Positions 56,070-64,000 of a DNA stretch of 64,000 bases are shown here, piece after piece. The notes under the pieces are model-generated. The model was not told the DNA's origin. It saw only the letters and a list, made by a program, of their open reading frames with translations, and searched no databases. This DNA comes from Actinomycetes bacterium (GTDB lineage Bacteria; Actinomycetota; Acidimicrobiia; Acidimicrobiales; Ilumatobacteraceae). Position 1 is the stretch's first letter, and each line of letters starts with the position of its first letter. Both the position numbers and the translations under genes were made by a program. The DNA lies in NCBI GenBank assembly GCA_029782355.1, contig JAKOUY010000023.1:186001-250000 (forward strand). Reading direction: 5' to 3'.

Positions 56070-58652
56070 GTGAGTCACCAACCCGGCCTCGGCCCGCGCA
56101 CGACCGAGCTGCTCCCCACCCTGACGCTGACCGAGAAGGCCGCCCTCAGCGCCGGCTCCGGGCTGTTCACCCTGGCCGGCGTTCCCCGCCTCGGCCTGCC
56201 GCCGTGGGGCAGCACCGACGGACCCAACGGGGCGCGCGGCTCGGCCATGCTGGGATCCGGTGAAGCCCAGGCCACCTGTGTGCCCTGCGGCTCGGCGCTC
56301 GGCGCCACGTGGGACGTCGACCTGGTCGAGTCGGTCGGCCGGCTGCTCGGAGCCGAGACGCGCACCAAGGCCTGCCGGGTGCTCCTGGCCCCGACGGTGA
56401 ACCTGCACCGCGCCCCCCAGGCCGGGCGCAACTTCGAGTGCTTCTCCGAGGACCCGTTGCTGTCCGGGTTGCTGGCCGCGGCCTACGTGCGCGGCGTGCA
56501 GTCCCAGGGTGTGATCACGACGGTGAAGCACTTCGTCGGCAACGAGACCGAGCTGAACCGGTACACCAGCAACTCGGTGATCGACGAGCGAGCCCTGCGC
56601 GAGCTGTACCTGGTGCCCTTCGAGCTGGCCGTGACCCGCGGCGGGGCACTCGGCATCATGACCTCGTACAACCGGCTCAACGGCCGCTACTGCACCGAGC
56701 AACGCTGGTTGCTCACCGACCTGCTGCGCGGCGAGTGGGGCTTCGAGGGGTTCGTCGTCACCGACTGGTTCGGCGCCCTGGACACGGTCGACTCGGCGAA
56801 CGCCGGGCTCGACCTGGAGATGCCCTTCGGCGACCGGGCGTTCGGGACCAAGCTGGCTGCCGCGGTCGGCGACGGACGGGTCGACGAGGCCGTGCTCGAC
56901 GGCCAGGCCGGACGGGTGCTGTCGACGTTCGAACGGATCGGGGCGTGGCACGACGAGCCGGTCGTGGAACGCTCGATCGACCTTCCCGAGCATCGCGACA
57001 CCGCCCGCCGAGCGGCCGTGGCGGCGACGGTGCTGCTGCGCAACGAGTCCGTCGACGGCATGCCGGCGCTGCCACTCGACATCGCCTCGCTTTCCTCGAT
57101 CGCCGTGATCGGACCGAACGCCGGCCGGGCACAGATCATGGGTGGCGGCTCGGCCAACCTGCGACCGTTCCATCGCACCACGCCGATCGACGCGATCCGC
57201 GCCAGGCTGGGCGATCGGGTCACCCTGAGCGTGGCCGAGGGCTGCTCGATCGCCAAGCTGGCGCCGTTGCTCAGCGGCGCGCAGACCGTTGCGCCGTCCG
57301 GCTTGGCGGGCTTCGACGTCGCCGTCTACGACAACCTCGAGTGGACCGGTGAACCGCTCGGTCACACCACCCGTGACACCAGCCGCCTGCTGTTCCTCGA
57401 CGAGCCGTTGACCGGGGTCAAGCGAGCCGGGTTCACGGCCACGGCCACCACGGAGTACCGCCCGCAGACCAGCGGTGAGCACACCTTCGAGTTCACCCAG
57501 ATCTCGCCGTGCCGCGCCCGCCTGGACGGTGAGGTGTTGTACGACGGCGTCGCCGAGCCGCCACACCGCGGCGGGACGGCCTTCTTCGGACTGGCCGGGC
57601 TCCCGGTCACCGCCACCCGCCGCCTGGAGGCCGGCCGTGGCTACCGACTCGAGGTCGACATCCTGGCCGTCGCCGGGGCACCGCTGCAGGGGCTCGACGT
57701 GCGCGTCACCCCACCCGGCTCGGCCGATCCGATGGCCGAGGCGGTGCGCGCCGCGGCGTCCGCCGACGTGGCCGTGGTCATCGTCGGCACCGACGAGGAC
57801 TGGGAGACCGAGGGCGAGGATCGGGCCTCGTTGTCGCTGCCCGGCGAGCAGGACGCGCTGATCGAGGCCGTCGCCGCGGCCAACCGGCGCACCGTGGTGG
57901 TGGTCAACACCGGTGCACCCGTGCTGATGCCGTGGGCCGGGCGGGTCGCCGCCGTGCTGCAGACCTGGTTCGGCGGCCAGGAGATGGCCGACGCCCTCGT
58001 CGACGTGCTGATCGGCGAGGCCGATCCCGGCGGCCGGCTGCCGACCACGGTGCCGACCTGCGTCGAGCACACCCCGGCGTTCGGCAACTTCCCCGGCGAC
58101 AACGACACGGTCACCTACGCCGAGAGCGTGCTCATGGGTTACCGCTGGTACGACACCCGCCGGCTGGCGGTGACCTACCCGTTCGGCCACGGCCTGTCGT
58201 ACACCACCTTCGACATCGGCCCGGTGTCGGTGTCATCCGCCGAGCTGACCCTCGACGAGCTCGCCGCGGGCTCGACGATCCGTGTCGAGGTGCCGGTGAC
58301 CAACACCGGCCGGCGTGCCGGCAGCCAGGTGGTCCAGCTCTACGTCCGACCGCACCAGGCTGGCCTGGTCCGCCCCGTCCAGGAGCTCAAGGCGTTCGCC
58401 AAGGTCCACCTGCAGCCCGGCGAGCGTGGCGTCGTCCACCTGGAGCTCGACCGCCGGTCCTTCGCCTACTGGGACCCGGCGCAGCCGGACTGGCCGGCGT
58501 TGCAGTCGCGGACAGCCCAGACGGTGCCCATGCTGCAGGCCGCGGCCCGGCGCACCGAACCCGGATGGACGGTCGATCCGGGCACCTACGACGCCGTCGT
58601 CGCCACCAGCTCCGCCGCGGCCCACGCGACGGTCACGCTGACCCTGACGTGA
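56070..58652 (+). CDS. Glycoside hydrolase family 3 beta-glucosidase-like enzyme with PA14 domain
   Basis: An 860-residue glycosidase without a signal peptide, so probably cytosolic. The (beta/alpha) domain includes GRNFECFSEDP, KHFVGNETELNR and GFEGFVVTDWFGALDTVDSANAGLDLEMP with the nucleophile Asp232. The second domain has VVIVGTDEDWETEGEDRASLSLPGEQ. A PA14 insertion (about 450-560; QTSGEHTFEFTQISPCRARLDG) usually shapes the active site towards short oligosaccharides. A fibronectin-III-like end (VPVTNTGRRAGSQVVQLYVRP) closes it. The MFS gene starts within its stop (GTGA), so they are one operon. Confidence 0.9.
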   Translation: MSHQPGLGPRTTELLPTLTLTEKAALSAGSGLFTLAGVPRLGLPPWGSTDGPNGARGSAMLGSGEAQATCVPCGSALGATWDVDLVESVGRLLGAETRTKACRVLLAPTVNLHRAPQAGRNFECFSEDPLLSGLLAAAYVRGVQSQGVITTVKHFVGNETELNRYTSNSVIDERALRELYLVPFELAVTRGGALGIMTSYNRLNGRYCTEQRWLLTDLLRGEWGFEGFVVTDWFGALDTVDSANAGLDLEMPFGDRAFGTKLAAAVGDGRVDEAVLDGQAGRVLSTFERIGAWHDEPVVERSIDLPEHRDTARRAAVAATVLLRNESVDGMPALPLDIASLSSIAVIGPNAGRAQIMGGGSANLRPFHRTTPIDAIRARLGDRVTLSVAEGCSIAKLAPLLSGAQTVAPSGLAGFDVAVYDNLEWTGEPLGHTTRDTSRLLFLDEPLTGVKRAGFTATATTEYRPQTSGEHTFEFTQISPCRARLDGEVLYDGVAEPPHRGGTAFFGLAGLPVTATRRLEAGRGYRLEVDILAVAGAPLQGLDVRVTPPGSADPMAEAVRAAASADVAVVIVGTDEDWETEGEDRASLSLPGEQDALIEAVAAANRRTVVVVNTGAPVLMPWAGRVAAVLQTWFGGQEMADALVDVLIGEADPGGRLPTTVPTCVEHTPAFGNFPGDNDTVTYAESVLMGYRWYDTRRLAVTYPFGHGLSYTTFDIGPVSVSSAELTLDELAAGSTIRVEVPVTNTGRRAGSQVVQLYVRPHQAGLVRPVQELKAFAKVHLQPGERGVVHLELDRRSFAYWDPAQPDWPALQSRTAQTVPMLQAAARRTEPGWTVDPGTYDAVVATSSAAAHATVTLTLT

Positions 58653-59836
58653 GCGACGACGCCGGGCCCGGCGAGCGGTCGCTGACCGCCGCCTACGTGG
58701 CCTACGCCTCGGTCGGCTGGTTCCTGTCGGGCATCGGTGCAGCACTCCCGGACCTGCGTCAGGCCCTCGGCGGGTGGGCCTCGGCCTATCCGGTCCTGCC
58801 CGGAGCGGTGATCCTGGCCAGCGCCCTGGTCGCCGTGCGCCGCCATCGCCGGGCCGAACCGCATCGGGCCCATGCCGAGGTGCTGCGCATCGGTGCGGGT
58901 GGGCTGGCCGCCGGCGCGGTGGTCATGGGGGTGACGCGGTGGCCGGCCATCGGCGTGCTCGGGGCCCTCGGGGCCAGCCTCGGTGGGGCGCTGCTGGTCC
59001 GCTACCTGCCGGGCGTGCTGGCCACCGCTGCACCCGACCGGCCGGCGCGGGCGATCATGCGGGCCAACGCCTGGTCCAGCCTGGGCGGGATCGCCTCGCC
59101 GGCGGTGATCGGCCTGACCATCGCGGTGGGCATCGGGTGGATGCCGGGCATGGCCGGACCGCTCGCCCTCGGTGCCGCCGTGGTCGTGGCGTCGCTCCGG
59201 CGCCACCGCCCGGACGGACCGGGACGGGAGGGAAGTCCTGCCGAGGGGAACCGCCCGGCGATCGGCTCGCCCGGCGACGGCGGGATCGGGGTCCTCCCGC
59301 CGCTGGCCACCTGGTGGCGGGCCTGGGCGGTGCTGTGCGTGGGCATCGTCGTCGAGTTCTGCTTCGCCTACTTCGCCGCCACCTACCTGCACGACGACAT
59401 CGGGCTGTCGACCGCGATGGCTGCGGCCTGCGCCGCCGTGTGGGGGATCGGCATGACCGCCGGGCGCTTCGTCGTCTCCCTGCGACGGCCACCGGCGACA
59501 CTCGCCGTGCCCATCGCCGTGCTGGCTGCCGGGTTCGTGCTGTTCTGGGGTTTCGCCACTCCCGCGGTCGCCGTGACCGGGGTGCTGGTCGCCGGGCTCG
59601 GCGCGGCGCCGATGTACCCGATGCGCGTCGATGCCCTGCTGCGCCACTTCCCGCACTCCCCGGACCAGGGCTCGGCACGTGCCGGCCTGGCCTCCGGCGC
59701 TGCGCTGGTGGGCGCCCCGGCGCTGATGATCGGCCTGCGCGCCGCGCTCGGGGTGCGCCGCGCCTACCTGGCCGTCCCGGTGCTGCTCGCCGTGCTGGCC
59801 GTGCTGGCCGGGGTGCAGCGGGACCCGGCGCGGTGA
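58649..59836 (+). CDS. MFS-type transporter
   Basis: A 395-residue membrane protein with about twelve hydrophobic segments and a central soluble loop (about 185-212) splitting two halves of six. It lacks a strict MFS signature, but the loops after helix 2 (ASALVAVRRHRRAEP) and layout fit the major facilitator superfamily. Its GTG start at 58649 overlaps the GH3 stop, so it probably imports the glycoside that the GH3 enzyme then cleaves. Substrate cannot be read from sequence. Confidence 0.75.
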   Translation: MSDDAGPGERSLTAAYVAYASVGWFLSGIGAALPDLRQALGGWASAYPVLPGAVILASALVAVRRHRRAEPHRAHAEVLRIGAGGLAAGAVVMGVTRWPAIGVLGALGASLGGALLVRYLPGVLATAAPDRPARAIMRANAWSSLGGIASPAVIGLTIAVGIGWMPGMAGPLALGAAVVVASLRRHRPDGPGREGSPAEGNRPAIGSPGDGGIGVLPPLATWWRAWAVLCVGIVVEFCFAYFAATYLHDDIGLSTAMAAACAAVWGIGMTAGRFVVSLRRPPATLAVPIAVLAAGFVLFWGFATPAVAVTGVLVAGLGAAPMYPMRVDALLRHFPHSPDQGSARAGLASGAALVGAPALMIGLRAALGVRRAYLAVPVLLAVLAVLAGVQRDPAR

Positions 59837-59850
59837 GCCACACTGGCGCG

Positions 59851-60828
59851 ATGACCGCTGCCGGACGCCCTGTGGTGTTCGTCGACCACCGCTTCCCGGC
59901 CGAGTACGCCGACCTGGTGGAGGGTCGGGCCGACCTGGTCGGGCTGGGCGGGGACGATGGCCTCGCCCGGGCCGACGGGTTGCTGGTGGGTGCGGCCCGG
60001 CGCTGGGACGGCCCGGCCCTCGACGCCGCGGCACGGGCTCGGGTGGTCTCCCGGATCGGCGTCGGCTACGACAATGTCGACGTGGGCGCGGCGAACGCCC
60101 GGCGGATCACGGTGTGCACCACCCCGTGGGCTCCGGCGGTGTCCACCGCCGAGCACGCCCTGGCACTGATCCTGGCGGTCACCAAGCGCCTGCCGGCACA
60201 GATCGAGCGGGCTCGTCGCGCCGAGCGCGCCGAGCCGGTGGGCCGGGCTCTCGAGCTCGACGGACGAACGCTCGGTCTGGTGGGACTCGGCCGGATCGCC
60301 AGCCGGGTGGCGGTGGCCGCCCAGGCCCTGGGCATGCGGGTCATCGCCCATGACCCGCTGCTGGACGCCTCGGCGGTGCCGGGCGTGGAGCTGGTCGATC
60401 TGGCCGCGCTGCTGGCCGGCGCCGACGTCGTCTCGCTGCACGCCCCGGCCCTGCCCGAGACCCACCACCTGATCGGCGCGCCAGCCCTGGCAGCGATGCG
60501 CACCGGGAGCTACCTGGTGAACTGCGCCCGCGGCAGCCTGGTGGACACCGACGCGCTGCTGGCAGCCCTGCAGTCCGGGCACCTCGCCGGAGCCGGCCTC
60601 GACGTGACCGAGCCCGAGCCGCTCCCGGCCGACCACCCGCTGCTGGCCCGCGCCGACGTGGTGGTCACCCCGCACGTCGCATCGAGCACGGTCGCCGGGC
60701 GGCGTCGCCTGTACCAGCACTCGATCGACAACCTGCTGGCCGTGCTCGCCGGCGGGCCGGCCGACGTGGTCGGCGAGCGGTTCCCGGCGCCGATCGACGA
60801 GATCCCCGACGAGAGGAGCATGCCGTGA
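59851..60828 (+). CDS. D-2-hydroxyacid dehydrogenase
   Basis: A 325-residue NAD-dependent dehydrogenase of the D-isomer-specific 2-hydroxyacid family. The NAD motif is LGLVGLGRIASRVAVAAQALGMRV; catalytic Arg lies in VNCARGSLVD, Glu in GLDVTEPEPLP and His in VTPHVASSTV. The substrate may be a 2-keto acid such as a sugar acid. ATG 59851 follows the MFS stop by 14 nt; the in-frame GTG 59833, which overlaps that stop, is an alternative start. The next gene overlaps by 4 nt. Confidence 0.87.
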   Translation: MTAAGRPVVFVDHRFPAEYADLVEGRADLVGLGGDDGLARADGLLVGAARRWDGPALDAAARARVVSRIGVGYDNVDVGAANARRITVCTTPWAPAVSTAEHALALILAVTKRLPAQIERARRAERAEPVGRALELDGRTLGLVGLGRIASRVAVAAQALGMRVIAHDPLLDASAVPGVELVDLAALLAGADVVSLHAPALPETHHLIGAPALAAMRTGSYLVNCARGSLVDTDALLAALQSGHLAGAGLDVTEPEPLPADHPLLARADVVVTPHVASSTVAGRRRLYQHSIDNLLAVLAGGPADVVGERFPAPIDEIPDERSMP

Positions 60829-61604
60829 GCAACCTGCGCGAGGTGTGGGCAGGGGGTGGTGAGACCCTCGGGCTGTGGCTGGCGAGCCCGAGCTTCGCCG
60901 TCGCCGAGATCGCCGCCCGCCAGCCGGTGGACTACGTGTGCGTCGACACCCAGCATGGGGTGATCGACTACCCCGACGTGGTCCGGATGGTCCAGACCAT
61001 CGAGCTGGCGGGTGGGACGCCGCTGGTCCGAGTGGCGTGGAACGAGCCGGGGGTCATCGGCAAGGTGCTGGACGCCGGTGCGCACGGCGTCGTCGTCCCG
61101 ATGGTCAACGACCCGAGCCAGGCCGCGGCGGTCGTCGCCGCGGCTCGGTATCCACCGGACGGGGCGCGCAGCTGGGGGCCGGTGATGGCCGGGATGCGCC
61201 ACGACGACAACCGGGCCTGGGCCGACGCGCACGTCGCCGTGATCCCGATGATCGAGACGGCCGAGGCGATCGCCCACCTGGACGAGATCCTGGCCGTGCC
61301 GGGGATCGACGCGGTGTACGTCGGTCCGGCCGACCTCGGTATCAGCCTGGGGCTCGGACCCTCCGGCAACGACGGGACGTCCGTGTTCGACGAGGCCCTG
61401 GCCGCGGTGGTGGCCGGCTGTGCCCGCCACGGCGTGGTCCCCGGCATCCACGCCACCGGCCCGTTGGTCGCTCGCCGCCGGGAGCAGGGCTTCCGGATGA
61501 TCACGGTCACCAGCGACCTGCTGGCCGTTCGAGCCGGGTTCGCCGCCGAGCTCGGCGCGGCCCGCGCCACGCCGAGCAGCGCCGGCGGTGCTCCCGTCTA
61601 CTGA
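60825..61604 (+). CDS. HpcH/HpaI-type aldolase
   Basis: A 259-residue class II pyruvate aldolase-type protein. VDYVCVDTQHGVIDYP, VRVAWNEPGVIGKVLDAGAHGVVVPMVNDPSQAAAVV and VIPMIETAEAIAHLDEILAVPGIDAVYVGPADLGISLG are the classic blocks with the metal-binding Glu and Asp. Such enzymes split 2-keto-3-deoxy sugar acids or 4-hydroxy-2-keto acids to pyruvate and an aldehyde. It overlaps the dehydrogenase gene (GTGA at 60825) and completes the GH3-MFS-dehydrogenase-aldolase operon. Confidence 0.9.
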   Translation: MSNLREVWAGGGETLGLWLASPSFAVAEIAARQPVDYVCVDTQHGVIDYPDVVRMVQTIELAGGTPLVRVAWNEPGVIGKVLDAGAHGVVVPMVNDPSQAAAVVAAARYPPDGARSWGPVMAGMRHDDNRAWADAHVAVIPMIETAEAIAHLDEILAVPGIDAVYVGPADLGISLGLGPSGNDGTSVFDEALAAVVAGCARHGVVPGIHATGPLVARRREQGFRMITVTSDLLAVRAGFAAELGAARATPSSAGGAPVY

Positions 61605-61625
61605 GCCGCGCCGAGTCGGTGGGCC

Positions 61626-61631
61626 TACCAT
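61626..61631 (+). promoter_or_regulatory. -10 element TACCAT (predicted leaderless)
   Basis: TACCAT ends 6 nt before ATG 61638. Confidence 0.45.
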
Positions 61632-61637
61632 CGGGTC

Positions 61638-62507
61638 ATGACCGCCCAACCGTTCACCCTTGATGCGCCGGACGGCACCCGTCTGGCCGCAACCCGCTAC
61701 GACGTCGACTCGCCGACCGCTGCCGTCATCGTCTGCCATGGCATGGGCGAGCACCAGGCGCGCTACGCCCGCTTCGCCGCGGCGCTGAACGACGCCGGGT
61801 ACGCGGTGTACACCTTCGACCAGCGCGGCCACGGTGACACGGCCGGCTCGGCGGAGCGCTTCGGCGACCTCGGCGACGCAGGCTGGCCGGGCCTGGTGAG
61901 CGACATCGGGACGGCGATCGCCACGGCGCGCGCCGAGCACCCGGGCGGACCGGTGGCGGTGTTCGGCCACAGCATGGGTTCGTTCGGCCTGCAGCAGTTC
62001 CTCCTCGATCACAGCGCCGATCTCGATGCCGCGGCGCTGTCGGGGACCACGGCGCTGGATCTCGTGGGTGCCGGCATCGACCCCTCCGCCGAGATGGACC
62101 TGAGCATGTTCAACGCCGCCTTCACGCCGGCCCGCACCGACTACGACTGGCTGAGCCGCGACGAGGCCGAGGTCGACGCCTACGTCGCCGATCCGCGCTG
62201 CGGCTTCGGGCTGAACCCCGCCGGGGTCGGCTCGATGGTCGCCAGGGCCGCCGACTTCGGCGATCCGGCGGCGCTGGCGGCGATCCGCCACGATCTGCCG
62301 ATCTACGTGTGCTCCGGCGATGCCGACCCGCTGGCCGGCGGGGGCGATCTCGTCCAGCTCGTCGGCCAGCGGTACCGCGACGCGGGGGTGACCGACGTCG
62401 AGGTCAAGCTGTACCCGGGCGGGCGCCACGAGGTGCTCAACGAGACCAACCGCGACGAGGTCACCGCCGACCTGATCGCCTGGCTGGACCGGGTGGTCGG
62501 CAGCTGA
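61638..62507 (+). CDS. Alpha/beta hydrolase, monoacylglycerol lipase-like
   Basis: A 289-residue serine hydrolase of the Hydrolase_4 (lysophospholipase/monoacylglycerol lipase) group. Motifs: VIVCHGMGEHQARYARFAAALNDAGYAVYTFDQRGHGDT, nucleophile elbow GHSMGS, acid in CSGDADPLA and catalytic His in YPGGRHEVLNE. No signal peptide is present. It likely hydrolyses glycerides or other esters. It has its own -10 element and converges on the sulfatase gene. Confidence 0.87.
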   Translation: MTAQPFTLDAPDGTRLAATRYDVDSPTAAVIVCHGMGEHQARYARFAAALNDAGYAVYTFDQRGHGDTAGSAERFGDLGDAGWPGLVSDIGTAIATARAEHPGGPVAVFGHSMGSFGLQQFLLDHSADLDAAALSGTTALDLVGAGIDPSAEMDLSMFNAAFTPARTDYDWLSRDEAEVDAYVADPRCGFGLNPAGVGSMVARAADFGDPAALAAIRHDLPIYVCSGDADPLAGGGDLVQLVGQRYRDAGVTDVEVKLYPGGRHEVLNETNRDEVTADLIAWLDRVVGS

Positions 62508-62532
62508 CGCCGACCATCGGTCGACGCGCCGT

Positions 62533-64000
62533 TCAGTCGCCGGCGAAGGCGGCGCGCACCGCGTCGGCGGCGTCGGGGCCGGCGGCCGGATTGCCGCTGC
62601 GCATCTCGACGCGGTGCAACGTGCCGGCGAACGGGAACGGGCAGGTGTAGTCGGCGCTGACGCTCAGGCCCTGATCGCGGCCGACGAACATCCCCAGCCC
62701 GGACGTCGACAGGTTCGGCAGGAACAGCACCGCCGGCTGGGGGGCCTCGGCGACGTCGGCGCCGTCCACCGACAGCACCACCCGGGCAGCCCGCCCAGGC
62801 TCGTAGCGCAGGCCGAGGGTGTGCGCCCCGGCGCGCAGCGGCTCGCCGGCCACCCGGACGGTCGCGCCGAACAGGGCGAAGGTGGCCACCGGGGCGCCGT
62901 CGAGGAGGTACCAGGCCCAGCCGCCGTGGTGGTCGCCGATCGCCGTGATCACGCCACCGGCACCCTCGCCGATCTCGACCTCGGCGGTCATCGAGAACCC
63001 GCCGAAGGTCACCGGCAGCTGGCTCTCGACCACGGCCGAGCCACCGGGGCGCAGCACCACGGAGTCGGGCGGGGCCAGCTCGCCGGGGTGCAGGTGGGCC
63101 AGCGAGGCGGGGAACTCGTAGAGCGGCAGGACCTGGTTGCGTCCGGCCTCGGCCCACCACAGCCGCTCCAGCTCGGCCACCTTCCCCGGCTGCTCGGCGG
63201 CCAGATCGTGGGCCTCGGAGAAGTCGGCGTCGAGGTCGTACAGCGACCACCGATCCGTGTCGAAGTCGTGGCTGCCGACGATGAACGACCGCTCGTCGAA
63301 CTGGTTGGCGACGTGATCGGTCACCGCCTTCCAGCCGTCGTGGTAGATGGCCCGCGACCCGCACATCTCGAAGTACTGGACATGGCGGTGAGCGCCGGCG
63401 TCGGGATCGGTGAAGCTGGTCAGCATGGAGCGCCCGTCGACGGGCTGCTGGGTGACCCCGTCGACCGAGTCCGGCGGAGCGATGCCCAGCGCGTCCAGCA
63501 CGGTCGGGTACAGGTCGATGGCGTGGCAGAACTGCTGGCGGATCGCACCGTGGTCGGTGATCCGCGCCGGCCAGCGGATCATCAGCGGGGTCCGCACCCC
63601 GCCCAGCCAGGCGTAGCGCTTCCACAGCTTGAACGGCGTGTTGCCGGCCCACGCCCAGCCGGAGGGGTAGTGGTTGTAGGAGTCGTGGGTGCCGATGACG
63701 TCGAGGCGCTGGACCATTTCGCTGACCGGCTGGCGCACGCCCATCCACGCCGCGGCCTCGTTGTTCGTCCCGTCCCGGCCGCCCTCGGCGCTGGCCCCGT
63801 TGTCCGACAGCACCATCACCAACGTGTCGTCGCTGAGGCCGCCCCGGTCGAGGTGGTCGAACAGCCGGCCGAGATGGTGGTCGGTGTGGGTGACGAACCC
63901 GGCGAACACCTCCATGTAGCGGGCGTAGAGGCGCCGTTCGTCGGTGGACAGCGACGACCACTCGGGCACCCATGGCGGACGCTCGGTGAGCTCGGTCCCA
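62533..64000 (-). CDS. Arylsulfatase-type sulfatase, C-terminal part (gene cut by window end)
   Basis: About 489 residues of the C-terminal part of a sulfatase; the start and the formylglycine site (CxPxR) lie beyond 64000. RPPWVPEWSSLSTDERRLYARYMEVFAGFVTHTDHHLGRL and VMVLSDNGASAEGGRDG are the usual mid-part, with WKRYAWLGGVRTPLMIRWP and the final small domain. It is like the long arylsulfatases of actinobacteria that hydrolyse alkyl or aryl sulfate esters. Frame continues to the last base of the window. Confidence 0.87.
   Translation of the reverse strand, partial: GTELTERPPWVPEWSSLSTDERRLYARYMEVFAGFVTHTDHHLGRLFDHLDRGGLSDDTLVMVLSDNGASAEGGRDGTNNEAAAWMGVRQPVSEMVQRLDVIGTHDSYNHYPSGWAWAGNTPFKLWKRYAWLGGVRTPLMIRWPARITDHGAIRQQFCHAIDLYPTVLDALGIAPPDSVDGVTQQPVDGRSMLTSFTDPDAGAHRHVQYFEMCGSRAIYHDGWKAVTDHVANQFDERSFIVGSHDFDTDRWSLYDLDADFSEAHDLAAEQPGKVAELERLWWAEAGRNQVLPLYEFPASLAHLHPGELAPPDSVVLRPGGSAVVESQLPVTFGGFSMTAEVEIGEGAGGVITAIGDHHGGWAWYLLDGAPVATFALFGATVRVAGEPLRAGAHTLGLRYEPGRAARVVLSVDGADVAEAPQPAVLFLPNLSTSGLGMFVGRDQGLSVSADYTCPFPFAGTLHRVEMRSGNPAAGPDAADAVRAAFAGD

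Overview
The window is a gene-dense, very high-GC stretch of a chromosome from an actinobacterium. The markers are: actinobacterial start-codon use (many GTG), a PafB/PafC-type WYL regulator pair, F420 genes (CofC/FbiD and a luciferase-like F420 oxidoreductase), a mycothiol-dependent (MDMPI) type protein, a 28-residue bL37-like ribosomal protein, HU with a lysine-alanine-proline tail gene beside it, and a HAIR-like heat-shock operator. The gene mix suggests the Acidimicrobiia (Ilumatobacter-like), but that placement is inference; only 'high-GC Actinomycetota' is well supported.

Layout. 1-9.0 kb: end of a branched-chain amino acid type ABC transporter, a DUF4333 lipoprotein, RarD, then 6-phosphogluconolactonase and glucose-6-phosphate isomerase, an RlmI-like rRNA methyltransferase, PafB-PafC and a DnaQ-like exonuclease. 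9.1-16.8 kb: hydrolase, PIN-PhoH ATPase, transketolase/E1-like enzyme, HU plus a separate 14 x AAPAKK tail protein, an MDMPI-type protein, and a coupled cofC/PIG-L deacetylase pair. 16.9-24.3 kb: unknown protein coupled to a secernin-like C69 hydrolase, selD-rnhB, the transsulfuration pair cystathionine beta-synthase/gamma-synthase, a cupredoxin lipoprotein and a DUF2231 membrane protein. 24.3-31.0 kb: a tightly coupled five-gene operon (SWIM protein, DUF5691, MoxR AAA+, DUF5682, VWA) that resembles the poorly understood yehL-yehM-yehP-yehQ cluster of E. coli and is the best candidate for an uncharacterised system. 31.0-38.8 kb: LLM oxidoreductase, amidohydrolase, enoyl-CoA hydratase, glycogen synthesis genes glgA-glgC, hsp20 with a HAIR-like operator, a 525-bp repeat-rich intergenic region, and ychF. 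38.8-46.2 kb: cell-envelope genes (an LPRTG-anchored protein, two L,D-transpeptidases, a beta-lactamase-like lipoprotein), a PHP protein, bL37 and an Fe-S nuclease, ending in tRNA-Leu(UAA). 46.2-49.1 kb: a disturbed segment after the tRNA with an HNH nuclease gene, a small membrane protein and two frameshifted genes. 49.1-64 kb: a secreted protein of unknown function, an ECF41 sigma factor with its oxidoreductase partner and a perfect ECF41-type promoter, and a catabolic region with SDR, amidohydrolase, a GH3-MFS-dehydrogenase-aldolase operon, a lipase-like hydrolase and a sulfatase cut by the window end.

Regulation. Nearly twenty genes have a TANNNT -10 element ending 6-9 nt before their start codon, which predicts leaderless transcripts; genes inside operons instead overlap by ATGA or GTGA. 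Strong GC-rich hairpins lie after the ABC transporter genes, the AAPAKK gene and hsp20.
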